Shown here one piece after another: positions 40,736 through 50,275 of a DNA stretch of 64,000 bases. The DNA lies in contig NZ_FOGZ01000008.1 of the NCBI RefSeq assembly GCF_900111365.1, positions 48,957 through 112,956 of the forward strand, written 5' to 3'. The notes beneath the pieces were generated by a model. The model ran no database searches. It was not told the DNA's origin and saw nothing but the letters and a program-made list of their open reading frames with translations. Position 1 is the first letter of the stretch. Each line of letters opens with the position of its first letter. Made by a program: the position numbers and the translations under genes. The DNA comes from Propionibacterium cyclohexanicum (GTDB lineage: Bacteria > Actinomycetota > Actinomycetes > Propionibacteriales > Propionibacteriaceae).

Positions 40736-41287
40736 TCAGGCCTGCTTGATGGCGGAGATCTCGAACTCGAGCTTCACCTTGTCGCTGACCAGCACGCCAC
40801 CGGCCTCCAGAGCCGCATTCCAGGTGAGGCCCCAGTCCTTGCGGTTCACGTCGACCTGGCCCGAGAAACCGATGCGCTGGTTGCCGAAGGGGTCGGTCGC
40901 CGCGCCTGTGAACTCGAAGGGAATGGTGAGCGGCTTGGTGACATCCTTGATCGTGAAGTCGCCGGTGATCTCGACGGTGTCGTCGCCGGTGATCTTCACC
41001 TCACGGGAGACGAACTTGAGGGTGGGGAACTTCTCGACGTCGAAGAAGTCGGGGCTCTTGAGGTGACCGTCGCGATCGGCGCTGCGGGTGTTGACGCTGG
41101 CCGCCTGGATCTCGACCTCGACATGGCTTGCGGAGGGCTGGGAACCATCGACGTGGGCAGTGGCGGAGAACTCATCGAAGCTGCCACGGACCTTGGTGAT
41201 CATGGCATGGCGGGTGACGAACTCAAGCGTGCTGTGCGCGGGGTCGATGGTGTAGTCACCCTTGAGGCTGGTCAGTTCGTTGTTCAT
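40736..41287 (-). CDS. YceI family protein
   Basis: 183 residues of the YceI lipocalin-like beta-barrel: GDYTIDPAHSTLEFVTRHAMI, VRGSFDEFSATAHVDG, SPDFFDVEKFPTLKFVS, VTKPLTIPFEF and RKDWGLTWN. The family binds polyisoprenoids or amphiphilic lipids. No signal peptide is seen, so this copy is probably cytoplasmic. AGGAG 8 nt before the ATG at 41287 fixes the start. Confidence 0.9.
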   Translation of the reverse strand: MNNELTSLKGDYTIDPAHSTLEFVTRHAMITKVRGSFDEFSATAHVDGSQPSASHVEVEIQAASVNTRSADRDGHLKSPDFFDVEKFPTLKFVSREVKITGDDTVEITGDFTIKDVTKPLTIPFEFTGAATDPFGNQRIGFSGQVDVNRKDWGLTWNAALEAGGVLVSDKVKLEFEISAIKQA

Positions 41288-41542
41288 CGTGGCTCCTGTG
41301 GAAGTGTTGACTGCTGACTGGCTCACCGCTGTCGGCTCGCTAGTTGATTGTTCAATGACGCACTTCTCAGCGTCACCTCACCGTGGATTATTCCCACAGG
41401 GACACACATTTTCCGCGGTGGTTTCGCGACGGTTCGTCCACAGTTCCCGCGCCGTTCACTGCAGCGCCACACTCCGCCTGCCGGCCTCATGACGGCCCTG
41501 GCAACGGCGGCCCTGCCGCGGCCGGGACGGCGGGTTGCCAGC

Positions 41543-41548
41543 TAGTGT
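41543..41548 (+). promoter_or_regulatory. -10 box of gltA, leaderless
   Basis: TAGTGT, then 6 nt, then ATG at 41555. Confidence 0.5.
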
Positions 41549-41554
41549 TGTTGC

Positions 41555-42846
<1,292 letters not shown>

Positions 42847-42850
<4 letters not shown>

Positions 42851-43914
42851 GCCAGCTCAGCAGCGACCACGCGCCGTGGACGCCTCATCCAGCGCGCTAC
42901 GACGGCACGATGGCCTATCGGCGGATCGGTCGTTGGGGACTCAGGCTGCCGGTCATCTCCTTGGGCCTGTGGCAGAACTTCGGCGACTCGCAGCCCTTCG
43001 AGGTGCAGCGCGCCATCGTGCGAGCGGCCTTCGACGCCGGGGTGACGCACTTCGATCTCGCCAACAACTACGGGCCGCCCTATGGCCAAGCCGAGATCAA
43101 CTTCGGGACGCTGCTGCGCACCGATCTGGCACCATGGCGCGACGAGCTGGTGATCAGTACGAAGGCCGGCTACGACATGTGGCCGGGCCCCTACGGCCAG
43201 GGCGGCTCGCGCAAGTACCTGCTCAGCTCCCTCGACCGCTCATTGCAGCGGATGGGGATCGACCACGTCGATATCTTCTATTCGCACCGCTTCGACCCGG
43301 ACACCCCGCTGGACGAAACGATGTCGGCCCTCGACCAGGCGGTGCGCTGCGGCAAGGCGATCTACGCCGGAATCTCCAACTACACCGCCGAACAGACCCG
43401 CAAGGCGGCCTCGATCAGCCGAGAGCTGGGCACGCCACTGGTCATCCACCAGCCCCGCTACTCGATGTTCAACCGCTGGGTCGAGAAGGATCCGGACAGC
43501 TCCGAGCCCGGTCTGCTCGACGTGCTCGTCGAACAGGGCATGGGTGCCATTGCCTTTTCTCCATTGCACCAGGGCCTGCTCACGGCTCGCTATCTTCACG
43601 GGGTTCCCAAGGGTTCCCGGGCGTCTCGCGGCGGGTCCTTCGCCAGCTCCTGGCTCGACGATGGCACACTGACGCGGCTGCGGGCCCTTAACGAGCTGGC
43701 AGCCGCCCGCAACCAGACACTGGCCCAGCTGGCCCTGGCCTGGATCCTGCGCCAACCGGCGCTGACCTCGGTGGTCATCGGCGCATCGAGCGTGGCACAG
43801 CTCACCTCGAATCTCGCCGCGGTGCGCAATCTCGACTTCAGCTTTGAGGAGCTTGCCCACATCGATGCACTCATCGCCCCTGCTGGACATGACCTGTGGC
43901 AGCGCACCACCTGA
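42847..43914 (+). CDS. Aldo/keto reductase (YghZ/GpmR type)
   Basis: 355 residues, NADPH-dependent TIM-barrel oxidoreductase. RIGRWGLRLPVISLGLW opens the fold, HFDLANNYGPPYGQAE holds catalytic Asp and Tyr, VISTKAGYDMWPGPYG holds Lys, and YSHRFDPDTPLDETM holds His. The long loop and GPYGQGGSRKYL are typical of the YghZ-like L-glyceraldehyde 3-phosphate reductase group. It overlaps gltA by 4 bp, so the two are co-expressed. Confidence 0.9.
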
Positions 43915-44047
43915 GCTCATTGCCCTCCTGAGAGCCAGCAGGCGATGGACCGCACAGCGGACTCCCAGCTTGCCCGGTGGTTTTGTCGGCGTGCGAGGGC
44001 AGACTGGTTCATGACCCGCAGCTTCCCGACGGGTCCGAAAGGTTGCC

Positions 44048-45529
44048 GTGATTCCGCTCAACATCGAGTTCCATTGGCCGGGCACCGTCCTGGAGATCGT
44101 GCTGACAGTTGGCGTGGCGCTGCTGTGCCGGATCGTCCTCCACCAGCTGGTGCGCCGCGCCGTCGCGAAGGCCGATCAGCGGCTGGGCGAGCACACAGCC
44201 CTGGAAATGGGCCGTGCCGCATCGATGGTTTCCACCTCCGAGGGACTGAGCCACAGCCGCGGCGCGCAGCGCACCAAGACGATGGGCTCGGTGCTCATGT
44301 CCATCACCGATGCGGTGCTCGTCGTCATCGTGGTGCTGACGGTACTCAATTCGATCAATGTGAACATCCGGCCAGCTCTGGCGAGCGCCGGGATCCTCGG
44401 CGTCGCAGTCGGTTTTGGTGCGCAAAGCCTTGTCAAAGACCTGTTCTCCGGGATCTTCATGATCATGGAGGACCAGTACGGGGTGGGCGACATCATCGAG
44501 ATCGGGAAGCTCAAGGGCACCGTTCGCTCAGTCGGCTTCCGGGTCACCGAGGTGCAGGACTTCAACGGTGAGGTCTGGTATGTGCGCAATGGTGACATCA
44601 GCACGGTCGGCAACGTGAGCCAGGGCTATTCGCAGAGTTTCATCAATCTGCTCGTCAGCATCGAGGAGGACCCGCACCGCGTGATCAAGGCATTGACGCG
44701 GATGCTGGAGAAGATGGACGCAGAGCCCGACTGGCACAACAAGATGCTCGAGGAGCCCGTCTTGCTGGGCTTGACAGCGGTGGACGCGACTACCGCCACC
44801 TATCAGGTGATGATCAAGTGCCCTCCCAATGCACAGTGGGAGGTGGAGCGCGAGATCCGAGTGCGCGCCCTGACCGTGATGGCCCGGCGGGGCATTTCGA
44901 TGCCGCGCCAGCTGATCACCACCATCCCCGCCGCAGACAGCGATGAGGACTCCGGCGTCACCAGTCCCACGCGCCGACGCCGTGTGGCCCGCACCAACCG
45001 AGCCCGCTTCAGCACCCTGCGCCAGTCGCTCAGCCCCGAGGACGACCGGCTGCCCGCCGCCGATGAGCAGGAAGACGCCGGTGCCGGCGAGCCGGACGAT
45101 GAGCAGGCCGCGCTGCACCAGACGTCGACGGACCGGCGGCCACGCACGGGGGCCCTTCCGGCTGCGCATCCGTCCGAGGTAGAGCCCGACCCCGACGCGA
45201 CGCGCAATCTTCGGCGGATCGCCTCGGACAGCGCCCCTGAGGACAGCGCTCCTGACCATCTGGGCGGCACGCCGCAGGAAGGTCTGAGCGGCACGCCGCA
45301 GGCGCAGGAGAACACGGCGAGTGACACCGAGAAGCGAAGGGCCCGGGCCTGGCTCGGCAACGCTGCCAATCGCAGGGTTCGCTGGGTGTCGACCGGGGCC
45401 ACCGGCCATGACATGTCAGCCGAAGAGACCGTGGTGCTCAGCGCTGAGGCGATCCGCCAGGCGAACGAGCGCCGCGAGCAGAAGCGAGACGACGACGCCA
45501 CCGGCCACAAGGGCTCCGGTCGCAGCTGA
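44048..45529 (+). CDS. MscS-family mechanosensitive ion channel with long hydrophilic tail
   Basis: 493 residues. Two or three membrane segments (LEIVLTVGVALLCRIVLHQLV, VLMSITDAVLVVIVVLTVL, ASAGILGVAVGFGAQSLVKD) end in the pore-lining helix and the MscS beta domain (FSGIFMIMEDQYGVGDIIEIG). From about residue 300 a disordered tail of nearly 190 residues follows, rich in Asp, Glu, Pro and Arg, with repeated phrases such as SAPEDSAPDH and GTPQ. The channel releases solutes on hypo-osmotic shock; the tail may be regulatory. Starts with GTG after GAAAGG. Confidence 0.87.
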   Translation: MIPLNIEFHWPGTVLEIVLTVGVALLCRIVLHQLVRRAVAKADQRLGEHTALEMGRAASMVSTSEGLSHSRGAQRTKTMGSVLMSITDAVLVVIVVLTVLNSINVNIRPALASAGILGVAVGFGAQSLVKDLFSGIFMIMEDQYGVGDIIEIGKLKGTVRSVGFRVTEVQDFNGEVWYVRNGDISTVGNVSQGYSQSFINLLVSIEEDPHRVIKALTRMLEKMDAEPDWHNKMLEEPVLLGLTAVDATTATYQVMIKCPPNAQWEVEREIRVRALTVMARRGISMPRQLITTIPAADSDEDSGVTSPTRRRRVARTNRARFSTLRQSLSPEDDRLPAADEQEDAGAGEPDDEQAALHQTSTDRRPRTGALPAAHPSEVEPDPDATRNLRRIASDSAPEDSAPDHLGGTPQEGLSGTPQAQENTASDTEKRRARAWLGNAANRRVRWVSTGATGHDMSAEETVVLSAEAIRQANERREQKRDDDATGHKGSGRS

Positions 45530-45626
45530 CGCCTGGCAGGGGCGGGGACCACCCGTCGCCTGGCAGGGGCGGGGACCACCCGTCGACTGGCAGGGGCGGC
45601 GCCCAGACCACCCGTCGACTGGCTCG
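45530..45626 (+). repeat. 27-bp tandem repeats right after the MscS gene
   Basis: The unit CGCCTGGCAGGGGCGGGG plus ACCACCCGT occurs at 45530, 45557 and 45584, with a fourth partial copy at 45616 after a 5-bp insertion. It begins directly after the stop codon. The GGGCGGGGACCACCC core can fold on itself. There are no spacers, so it is not a CRISPR array. Confidence 0.8.
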
Positions 45627-45647
45627 CCACGGTATGCCCCCGGGGGC

Positions 45648-45686
45648 GTACCCCAGAGGTGTGCCCCAGAAGTGTGCCCCAGGGCT
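45648..45686 (+). repeat. 13-bp tandem repeats
   Basis: Three copies of a unit like GTGCCCCAGAAGT at 45648, 45661 and 45674, in the intergenic region before efeU. Confidence 0.65.
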
Positions 45687-45781
45687 GACGGGAGGGCTGT
45701 CCGGGTGCGGCCCGGCGCCCCTCGCGCCGCGCCGCCGCTCGCTGGATACCACGACCCTGAAAGTCTGAGACGGACTACCAG

Positions 45782-45823
45782 TCAACCGGAGAATAAGCTT
45801 AGGCTTACCTAAGCTCCGGTTGA
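45782..45823 (+). promoter_or_regulatory. IdeR/DtxR-type iron operator before efeU, within a larger palindrome
   Basis: AGCTTAGG (45796-45803), CTTA, CCTAAGCT (45808-45815) is a perfect 8-bp inverted repeat matching the TTAGG...CCTAA half-sites of IdeR/DtxR boxes. It is nested in an outer repeat TCAACCGG (45782-45789) / CCGGTTGA (45816-45823). The inner palindrome suggests iron-dependent repression of the efe operon; the whole could also form an RNA hairpin if transcribed. Confidence 0.75.
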
Positions 45824-45872
45824 GCCGGGGCTGATTCCCGCTCCGAATCACCCGGTCCACTGGAGAGACGCT

Positions 45873-47606
45873 GTGCTTGCCACGTTCATCATCGGCCTGC
45901 GAGAAGGCCTCGAAGCGGCACTCATCGTCAGCATCATCGCCGCCTTCCTTCGGCGCAACGGCAAGTCGCTGGCGCCGATGGCCATCGGCGTGGCTGCCGC
46001 CGTCCTCGTCAGCCTCGGCGTGGGTGTCACTCTCAAGGTCATCGAGAGGAGCCTGCCGCAGGCTGCCCAGGAGGGCATGGAGACCGTTATCGGCATAGTC
46101 GCCGTGGTCTTCGTCACGACGATGGTGCTGTGGATGGGCAGGCACGCGCACGAGCTGGGTGCCCAGCTCGAGAACGACGCCCAACAGGCGCTGAGTTCCG
46201 GATCCTCGCGGGCACTGGTCACGATGGCCTTTCTGGCCGTCCTCAAGGAAGGCTTCGAGACCGCCGTCTTCCTGCTCGCGACCCTCGAAGCCGCCAACAG
46301 CGCTGGGACGGCGGCACTTGGCGCCCTGCTCGGTGTCCTGAGTGCCGCTGCACTGGGATATGGCCTGTATCGGGGCGCCGTGCGAGTGGACCTGAAACGC
46401 TTCTTCGCGGTCACCTCGGGCTTTCTCGTGCTCGTCGCCGCCGGCCTGGTGATGAGCGTTCTGGGAACCGCCCACGAAGCCGGCTGGCTCAATGCCGGTC
46501 AGCAGCACACCGTCGATCTGTCCTGGCTCTCACCGTCTGGATCGATCCGTGGCGCCCTGTTCACCGGGGTGCTCGGCATACCGCCCGATCCGCGTCTCAT
46601 CCAGGTACTCGGCTGGTTCGGCTATCTCGTGCCGATGTGCGTCGCGCTGTACTGGCCCGCTGCCTGGCGCCCGAAGGGCCGGCAGGCCCTGTGGCTGCGC
46701 CTGACACTGGCCGGCGCGCTGGCGGTACTGGGTGTCGGGCTCGCTGTCTTCGTTCGCCCGCCCCAGCCGCCTGGGCTCGACACGGCGACCCTCGTGGATG
46801 CCTCCGGCGTCACCGCCGGCACGGTGACGCTCACACCCGGCAGCGCCACGATCCATGCTGGCTCCAGCTCATCGTCGATGCCCCTTGGGCAGGCCAGCCG
46901 CGAGTCCCACGAGTCAGTACCCGATGCGACGGTCCATCGCCAGGAATTCAGCACGGCGCCCCAGGGGTTGCCGGCTTCGCTGACGGTTGGCGAGCTCATC
47001 GCGCTCAATGGCGGCAGGCTACCGGTCGGGGTCAGTGCCCAGAATGACCCTGGCCCTTTCACGGCCCAGTGGACACGCGCCGGGACGCGTGAGCTGTGGA
47101 CGGCTGGCGGCAGCATCCTCGACTTCTCGCAGAACGCGAGCACAACCCTCACGCTGTCGGGCGGAGGCCTGCAGACCAACCGGACGATGCGCGTCGATGA
47201 CTCTCGCATCGCCTCGATCGCAGCAGCTCCGGGCTCCGGAGCGCTCAGGATTGCGCCCGCCGATGCCGCCGCGGCCCAGTCCGCGTTGGCGCGCTTCGCA
47301 GCTGACCGGGCCGAGCAGCGCTTCTGGGCCCGCACGGTCGCGGCGATCCTCGTGGCCGCAGCTCTGGTGGTCGCCGCGGGTGCCCTGCGCGCAGCGCGAC
47401 CAAGCAGCCTGCGCGGAGCGCGACCAAGCCACCTGCGCGGAGCGCGACCGAGCCACCTGCGCGCAGCGCGCCGATCCGACCCTCCTGCCGCCCCCGTCGG
47501 TATCGCCGGTCCGGGACCGGCCGATGACGCCGGGCACGCCTCCCCGGCACCACGAACCAGGGCCTCGCATCCCACGTCTGCTACCCGATCCGAGTCCTCG
47601 GCTTGA
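45873..47606 (+). CDS. efeU: Ferrous iron permease EfeU (FTR1 family)
   Basis: 577 residues. Seven membrane helices include both iron-binding motifs: REGLEA at residues 10-15 and KEGFET near 125. After the roughly 290-residue permease, an extracytoplasmic domain of about 200 residues and another membrane segment follow, as in other actinobacterial EfeU proteins. The C-terminal tail has imperfect 8-residue repeats (ARPSHLRG). It imports iron with EfeO and EfeB encoded downstream. GTG start with GGAGAG upstream; IdeR-like box 50 bp further up. Confidence 0.93.
   Translation: MLATFIIGLREGLEAALIVSIIAAFLRRNGKSLAPMAIGVAAAVLVSLGVGVTLKVIERSLPQAAQEGMETVIGIVAVVFVTTMVLWMGRHAHELGAQLENDAQQALSSGSSRALVTMAFLAVLKEGFETAVFLLATLEAANSAGTAALGALLGVLSAAALGYGLYRGAVRVDLKRFFAVTSGFLVLVAAGLVMSVLGTAHEAGWLNAGQQHTVDLSWLSPSGSIRGALFTGVLGIPPDPRLIQVLGWFGYLVPMCVALYWPAAWRPKGRQALWLRLTLAGALAVLGVGLAVFVRPPQPPGLDTATLVDASGVTAGTVTLTPGSATIHAGSSSSSMPLGQASRESHESVPDATVHRQEFSTAPQGLPASLTVGELIALNGGRLPVGVSAQNDPGPFTAQWTRAGTRELWTAGGSILDFSQNASTTLTLSGGGLQTNRTMRVDDSRIASIAAAPGSGALRIAPADAAAAQSALARFAADRAEQRFWARTVAAILVAAALVVAAGALRAARPSSLRGARPSHLRGARPSHLRAARRSDPPAAPVGIAGPGPADDAGHASPAPRTRASHPTSATRSESSA
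47391..47472 (+). repeat. 24-bp tandem repeats in the 3' part of efeU
   Basis: About three and a half copies of a unit like GGAGCGCGACCAAGCC plus ACCTGCGC start at 47391, 47415, 47439 and 47463. They encode a basic 8-residue repeat after the last membrane helix. The reading frame is kept. Confidence 0.75.
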
Positions 47607-47648
47607 CAGGCCACACCGAACCCCCCACCCGATCCGAGAGGAACCGAG

Positions 47649-48905
47649 ATGTCCCCACACTCCCCCATCCCGAAGTCCCCCATCCTGAAGTCCGCCGCCC
47701 TGGCGGCCGTCGCCGCCATTGGTCTGGCCGGCTGCTCGAGTTCCGCGAACGCGGGCGCACCCGCCAGCGGTTCCGCGTCCGGCGGCGCCGCCCCGGTCTC
47801 CAACGGCGCGGCGCAGGTGAAGGTGACGTTGAGCAGTGACGGAGGCGACAAGTGCACCCTCGATCACACGAGCGCCAGCGCCGGACCCGTCACCTTTTCC
47901 GTGACGAACGTGAACTCGACGGCGATCAGCGAGGTGGAACTGCAGAGCAACCTGAAGATCGTCGGCGAGAAGGAGAACCTGGCTCCCGGGCTGCCCACGT
48001 CCAGTTTCACCGTGACCCTGACCGGCGGCCAGTACACCGTCTACTGCCCGGGCGCCGACCAGCAGACCCAGACCTTCACGGTCACCGGCACCGTGGCCTC
48101 CTCGCCGAGCAGTGACACCCAGCAGCTGCTCGCCCAGGGCACGACCGCCTACGCCGCCTGGGTGGTCTCGCAGACACAGGAGATGCAGACCGCGGTGAAC
48201 AGCCTCCAGGCGGCTGTCGATGCCGGGGACCTCGAACAGGCGAAGCAGGCCTACGCTCATGCCCGGCCCTTCTACGAGAAGATCGAGTCCGACGTGGACG
48301 GCTTCGTGATGCCCGGATTCGCCCCCGACGACAACTTGGGAAATCTGGACTACCTCATCGACATGCGCGCCTCGAATGTCGACGACGCGGTGGGCTGGAG
48401 CGGTTTCCACGCCGTGGAACGAGACCTGTTCCAGGCCGGTGCCATCACGGACCAGACCAAGACCTATGCGTCGGATCTCAAGACCAATGTCGACAAGCTC
48501 GTGGACGTGACGAAGAGCCTGGAATACAAGCCCGAAGACCTTGCCAACGGCGCGGCCGACCTGCTCGAGGAGGTGCAGTCGACCAAGATCTCCGGCGAGG
48601 AGGAGGAGTTCAGCCATATCGATCTCACCGACTTCGCCGGCAATATCGAGGGCGCCCAGCAGGCCTTCGCGAACCTGCAGCCGGGTCTTGAGAAGATCGA
48701 CCCGGCCCTCACCGAGCAGGTGGCCCAGCAGTTCACTGCAGTCCAAAAGGCATTGGACGCCTATCGTGATCCGAATTCGCTCGGCGGCTACGTCGCCTGG
48801 ACACCGCAAACCCGCGACAAGAACGCCAAGCAGCTCAGCCAGGCGGTCCTGGCACTGCAGCAGCCGCTACAGCGGATAGCCGAGAAGGTGGCGACCGCAC
48901 AGTGA
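47649..48905 (+). CDS. efeO: Iron-uptake lipoprotein EfeO
   Basis: 418 residues. A lipobox (AAIGLAGC, Cys29) anchors it outside the membrane. Residues about 55-150 form a cupredoxin-like domain (VKVTLSSDGGDKCTL, GQYTVYCPG), and the rest is the M75/imelysin-like helical domain, with GWSGFHAVERDLF near 254 carrying the HxxE metal ligands. It binds iron and passes it to EfeU. It is 43 bp from efeU and overlaps efeB by 4 bp. Confidence 0.94.
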   Translation: MSPHSPIPKSPILKSAALAAVAAIGLAGCSSSANAGAPASGSASGGAAPVSNGAAQVKVTLSSDGGDKCTLDHTSASAGPVTFSVTNVNSTAISEVELQSNLKIVGEKENLAPGLPTSSFTVTLTGGQYTVYCPGADQQTQTFTVTGTVASSPSSDTQQLLAQGTTAYAAWVVSQTQEMQTAVNSLQAAVDAGDLEQAKQAYAHARPFYEKIESDVDGFVMPGFAPDDNLGNLDYLIDMRASNVDDAVGWSGFHAVERDLFQAGAITDQTKTYASDLKTNVDKLVDVTKSLEYKPEDLANGAADLLEEVQSTKISGEEEEFSHIDLTDFAGNIEGAQQAFANLQPGLEKIDPALTEQVAQQFTAVQKALDAYRDPNSLGGYVAWTPQTRDKNAKQLSQAVLALQQPLQRIAEKVATAQ

Positions 48906-50203
48906 GCAAGACGAGCAATGCACCCGAGACTCCCGACGAGGAGCCGACGGCAGCACCCGACGGCGTGTCGCGCCGCCGGCTGCTCATCACCGCGAGCGCT
49001 TCGGCGGCGGCTGGTGCGCTCGCCGGTATCGGCGGGACGGCGGCCGCACTGCGCCGGACCACTCAGGCCGGTGAAGCCGCTCACTCCGACACCGTTGACC
49101 TTGCTGCCTCGGTGCCCTTCTACGACCAGGCCCACCCGGCCGGAATCCAGACCCCACCCCAGCGCTATGCAGTCTTCATGACCTTCGACCTGTCGAAGAC
49201 CGCCACCGCGAACGACCTGCGCGTACTGCTGGCCCGATGGACCGCTGCCATCGGCCAATTGGTCGCTGGCAAACCGATCGGTACCGTCGACCCCTCGCGC
49301 CCCGACGCGGTGGGTGCCGACTCCGGAGAGGCCGAGGGCTTGGCTCCCGCCTCGCTCACCGTGACCGTCGGCCTGGGTCCAGGAGTCTTCACCGATCGCT
49401 TCGGTCTGCGCGAGAAGCGGCCTGCTCTGCTCAGACAGCTGCCCGCGCTGCCCGGCGAGCATCTCGATCCGGCCCTCACCGGCGGTGATCTGTCGCTGCA
49501 GGCCTGCGCCGATGATCCCCAGGTGGCCTACCATGCAGTCCGCAATCTGGCGCGAATGGTCACCACCACGGCCCAGACCCGCTGGGTGGCGATGGGCTTC
49601 GGGCGTGCCAGCGCCGGCAAGGGCCAGCAGACCCCCCGCAATCTCATGGGCTTCCGCGACGGCACCCGCAACGTGTCCACCCCCGAGCAGTTCGACGAGC
49701 ATGTCTGGCTGACCGATGCGGGCGCCATGACCGGCGGCTCGTACCAGGTGGTCCGCAAGATCAAGATGGACATCGAGAACTGGGACGCCGACCGGGTCTC
49801 CGACCAGGAGCAGATCTTCGCCCGGACCAAGGACGAGGGGGCGCCGCTGACCGGGACGAAGGAGTTCGACACGCCCGACTTCGCCAAGACCGACGACTCC
49901 GGGACGAAGATCATCGACCCCAGGGCGCACATCGCCCTGGCGGCCCACGAGAACAACGGCGGACTGATGATCCTGCGGCGGTCCTACAACTACACCGATG
50001 GCCTCAACGCCCAGGGCCTGCTCGACGCCGGGCTGCTGTTCATCGCCTATATGAACGACCCGCAGCATTTCGTCACCCTGCAGACCAAGCTCGGCGCGAT
50101 GGACCTGCTCAACGAGTACATCGAGCACATCGGCTCGGCCATCTTCGTCGTGCCGCCCGCCCCGGCGTCCGGCGGATATATCGGCCAGGCCCTTTTCGAA
50201 TGA
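48902..50203 (+). CDS. efeB: Dyp-type heme peroxidase EfeB, Tat-secreted
   Basis: 433 residues. A twin-arginine signal (SRRRLLITASASAAAGALAG) sends the folded hemoprotein out. The family motif GFRDGT near residue 249 holds the distal Asp, and LRRSYNYTDG lies near the C-terminus. In efeUOB systems it oxidises ferrous iron or releases iron from heme. GTG start overlapping the efeO stop (GTGA), third gene of the operon. Confidence 0.94.
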   Translation: MSKTSNAPETPDEEPTAAPDGVSRRRLLITASASAAAGALAGIGGTAAALRRTTQAGEAAHSDTVDLAASVPFYDQAHPAGIQTPPQRYAVFMTFDLSKTATANDLRVLLARWTAAIGQLVAGKPIGTVDPSRPDAVGADSGEAEGLAPASLTVTVGLGPGVFTDRFGLREKRPALLRQLPALPGEHLDPALTGGDLSLQACADDPQVAYHAVRNLARMVTTTAQTRWVAMGFGRASAGKGQQTPRNLMGFRDGTRNVSTPEQFDEHVWLTDAGAMTGGSYQVVRKIKMDIENWDADRVSDQEQIFARTKDEGAPLTGTKEFDTPDFAKTDDSGTKIIDPRAHIALAAHENNGGLMILRRSYNYTDGLNAQGLLDAGLLFIAYMNDPQHFVTLQTKLGAMDLLNEYIEHIGSAIFVVPPAPASGGYIGQALFE

Positions 50204-50261
50204 GAAGCGTGAGTAAGAAGCGCGAGTGAGAAGCGCGCTGCGCGCCGGGGCGGGGCACCGG

Positions 50262-50267
50262 TAGACT
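50262..50267 (+). promoter_or_regulatory. -10 box of pcnA, leaderless
   Basis: TAGACT, then 8 nt, then GTG at 50276. Confidence 0.45.
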
Positions 50268-50275
50268 CGATCCTT

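Noticed and set aside
45530..45626. Short repeats as a CRISPR array
   Set aside because: 27-bp units lie head to tail with no spacers and only three to four copies.
47019..48809. Long minus-strand frame opposite efeU and efeO
   Set aside because: Antisense shadow of well-recognised genes; no ribosome site and low-complexity composition.
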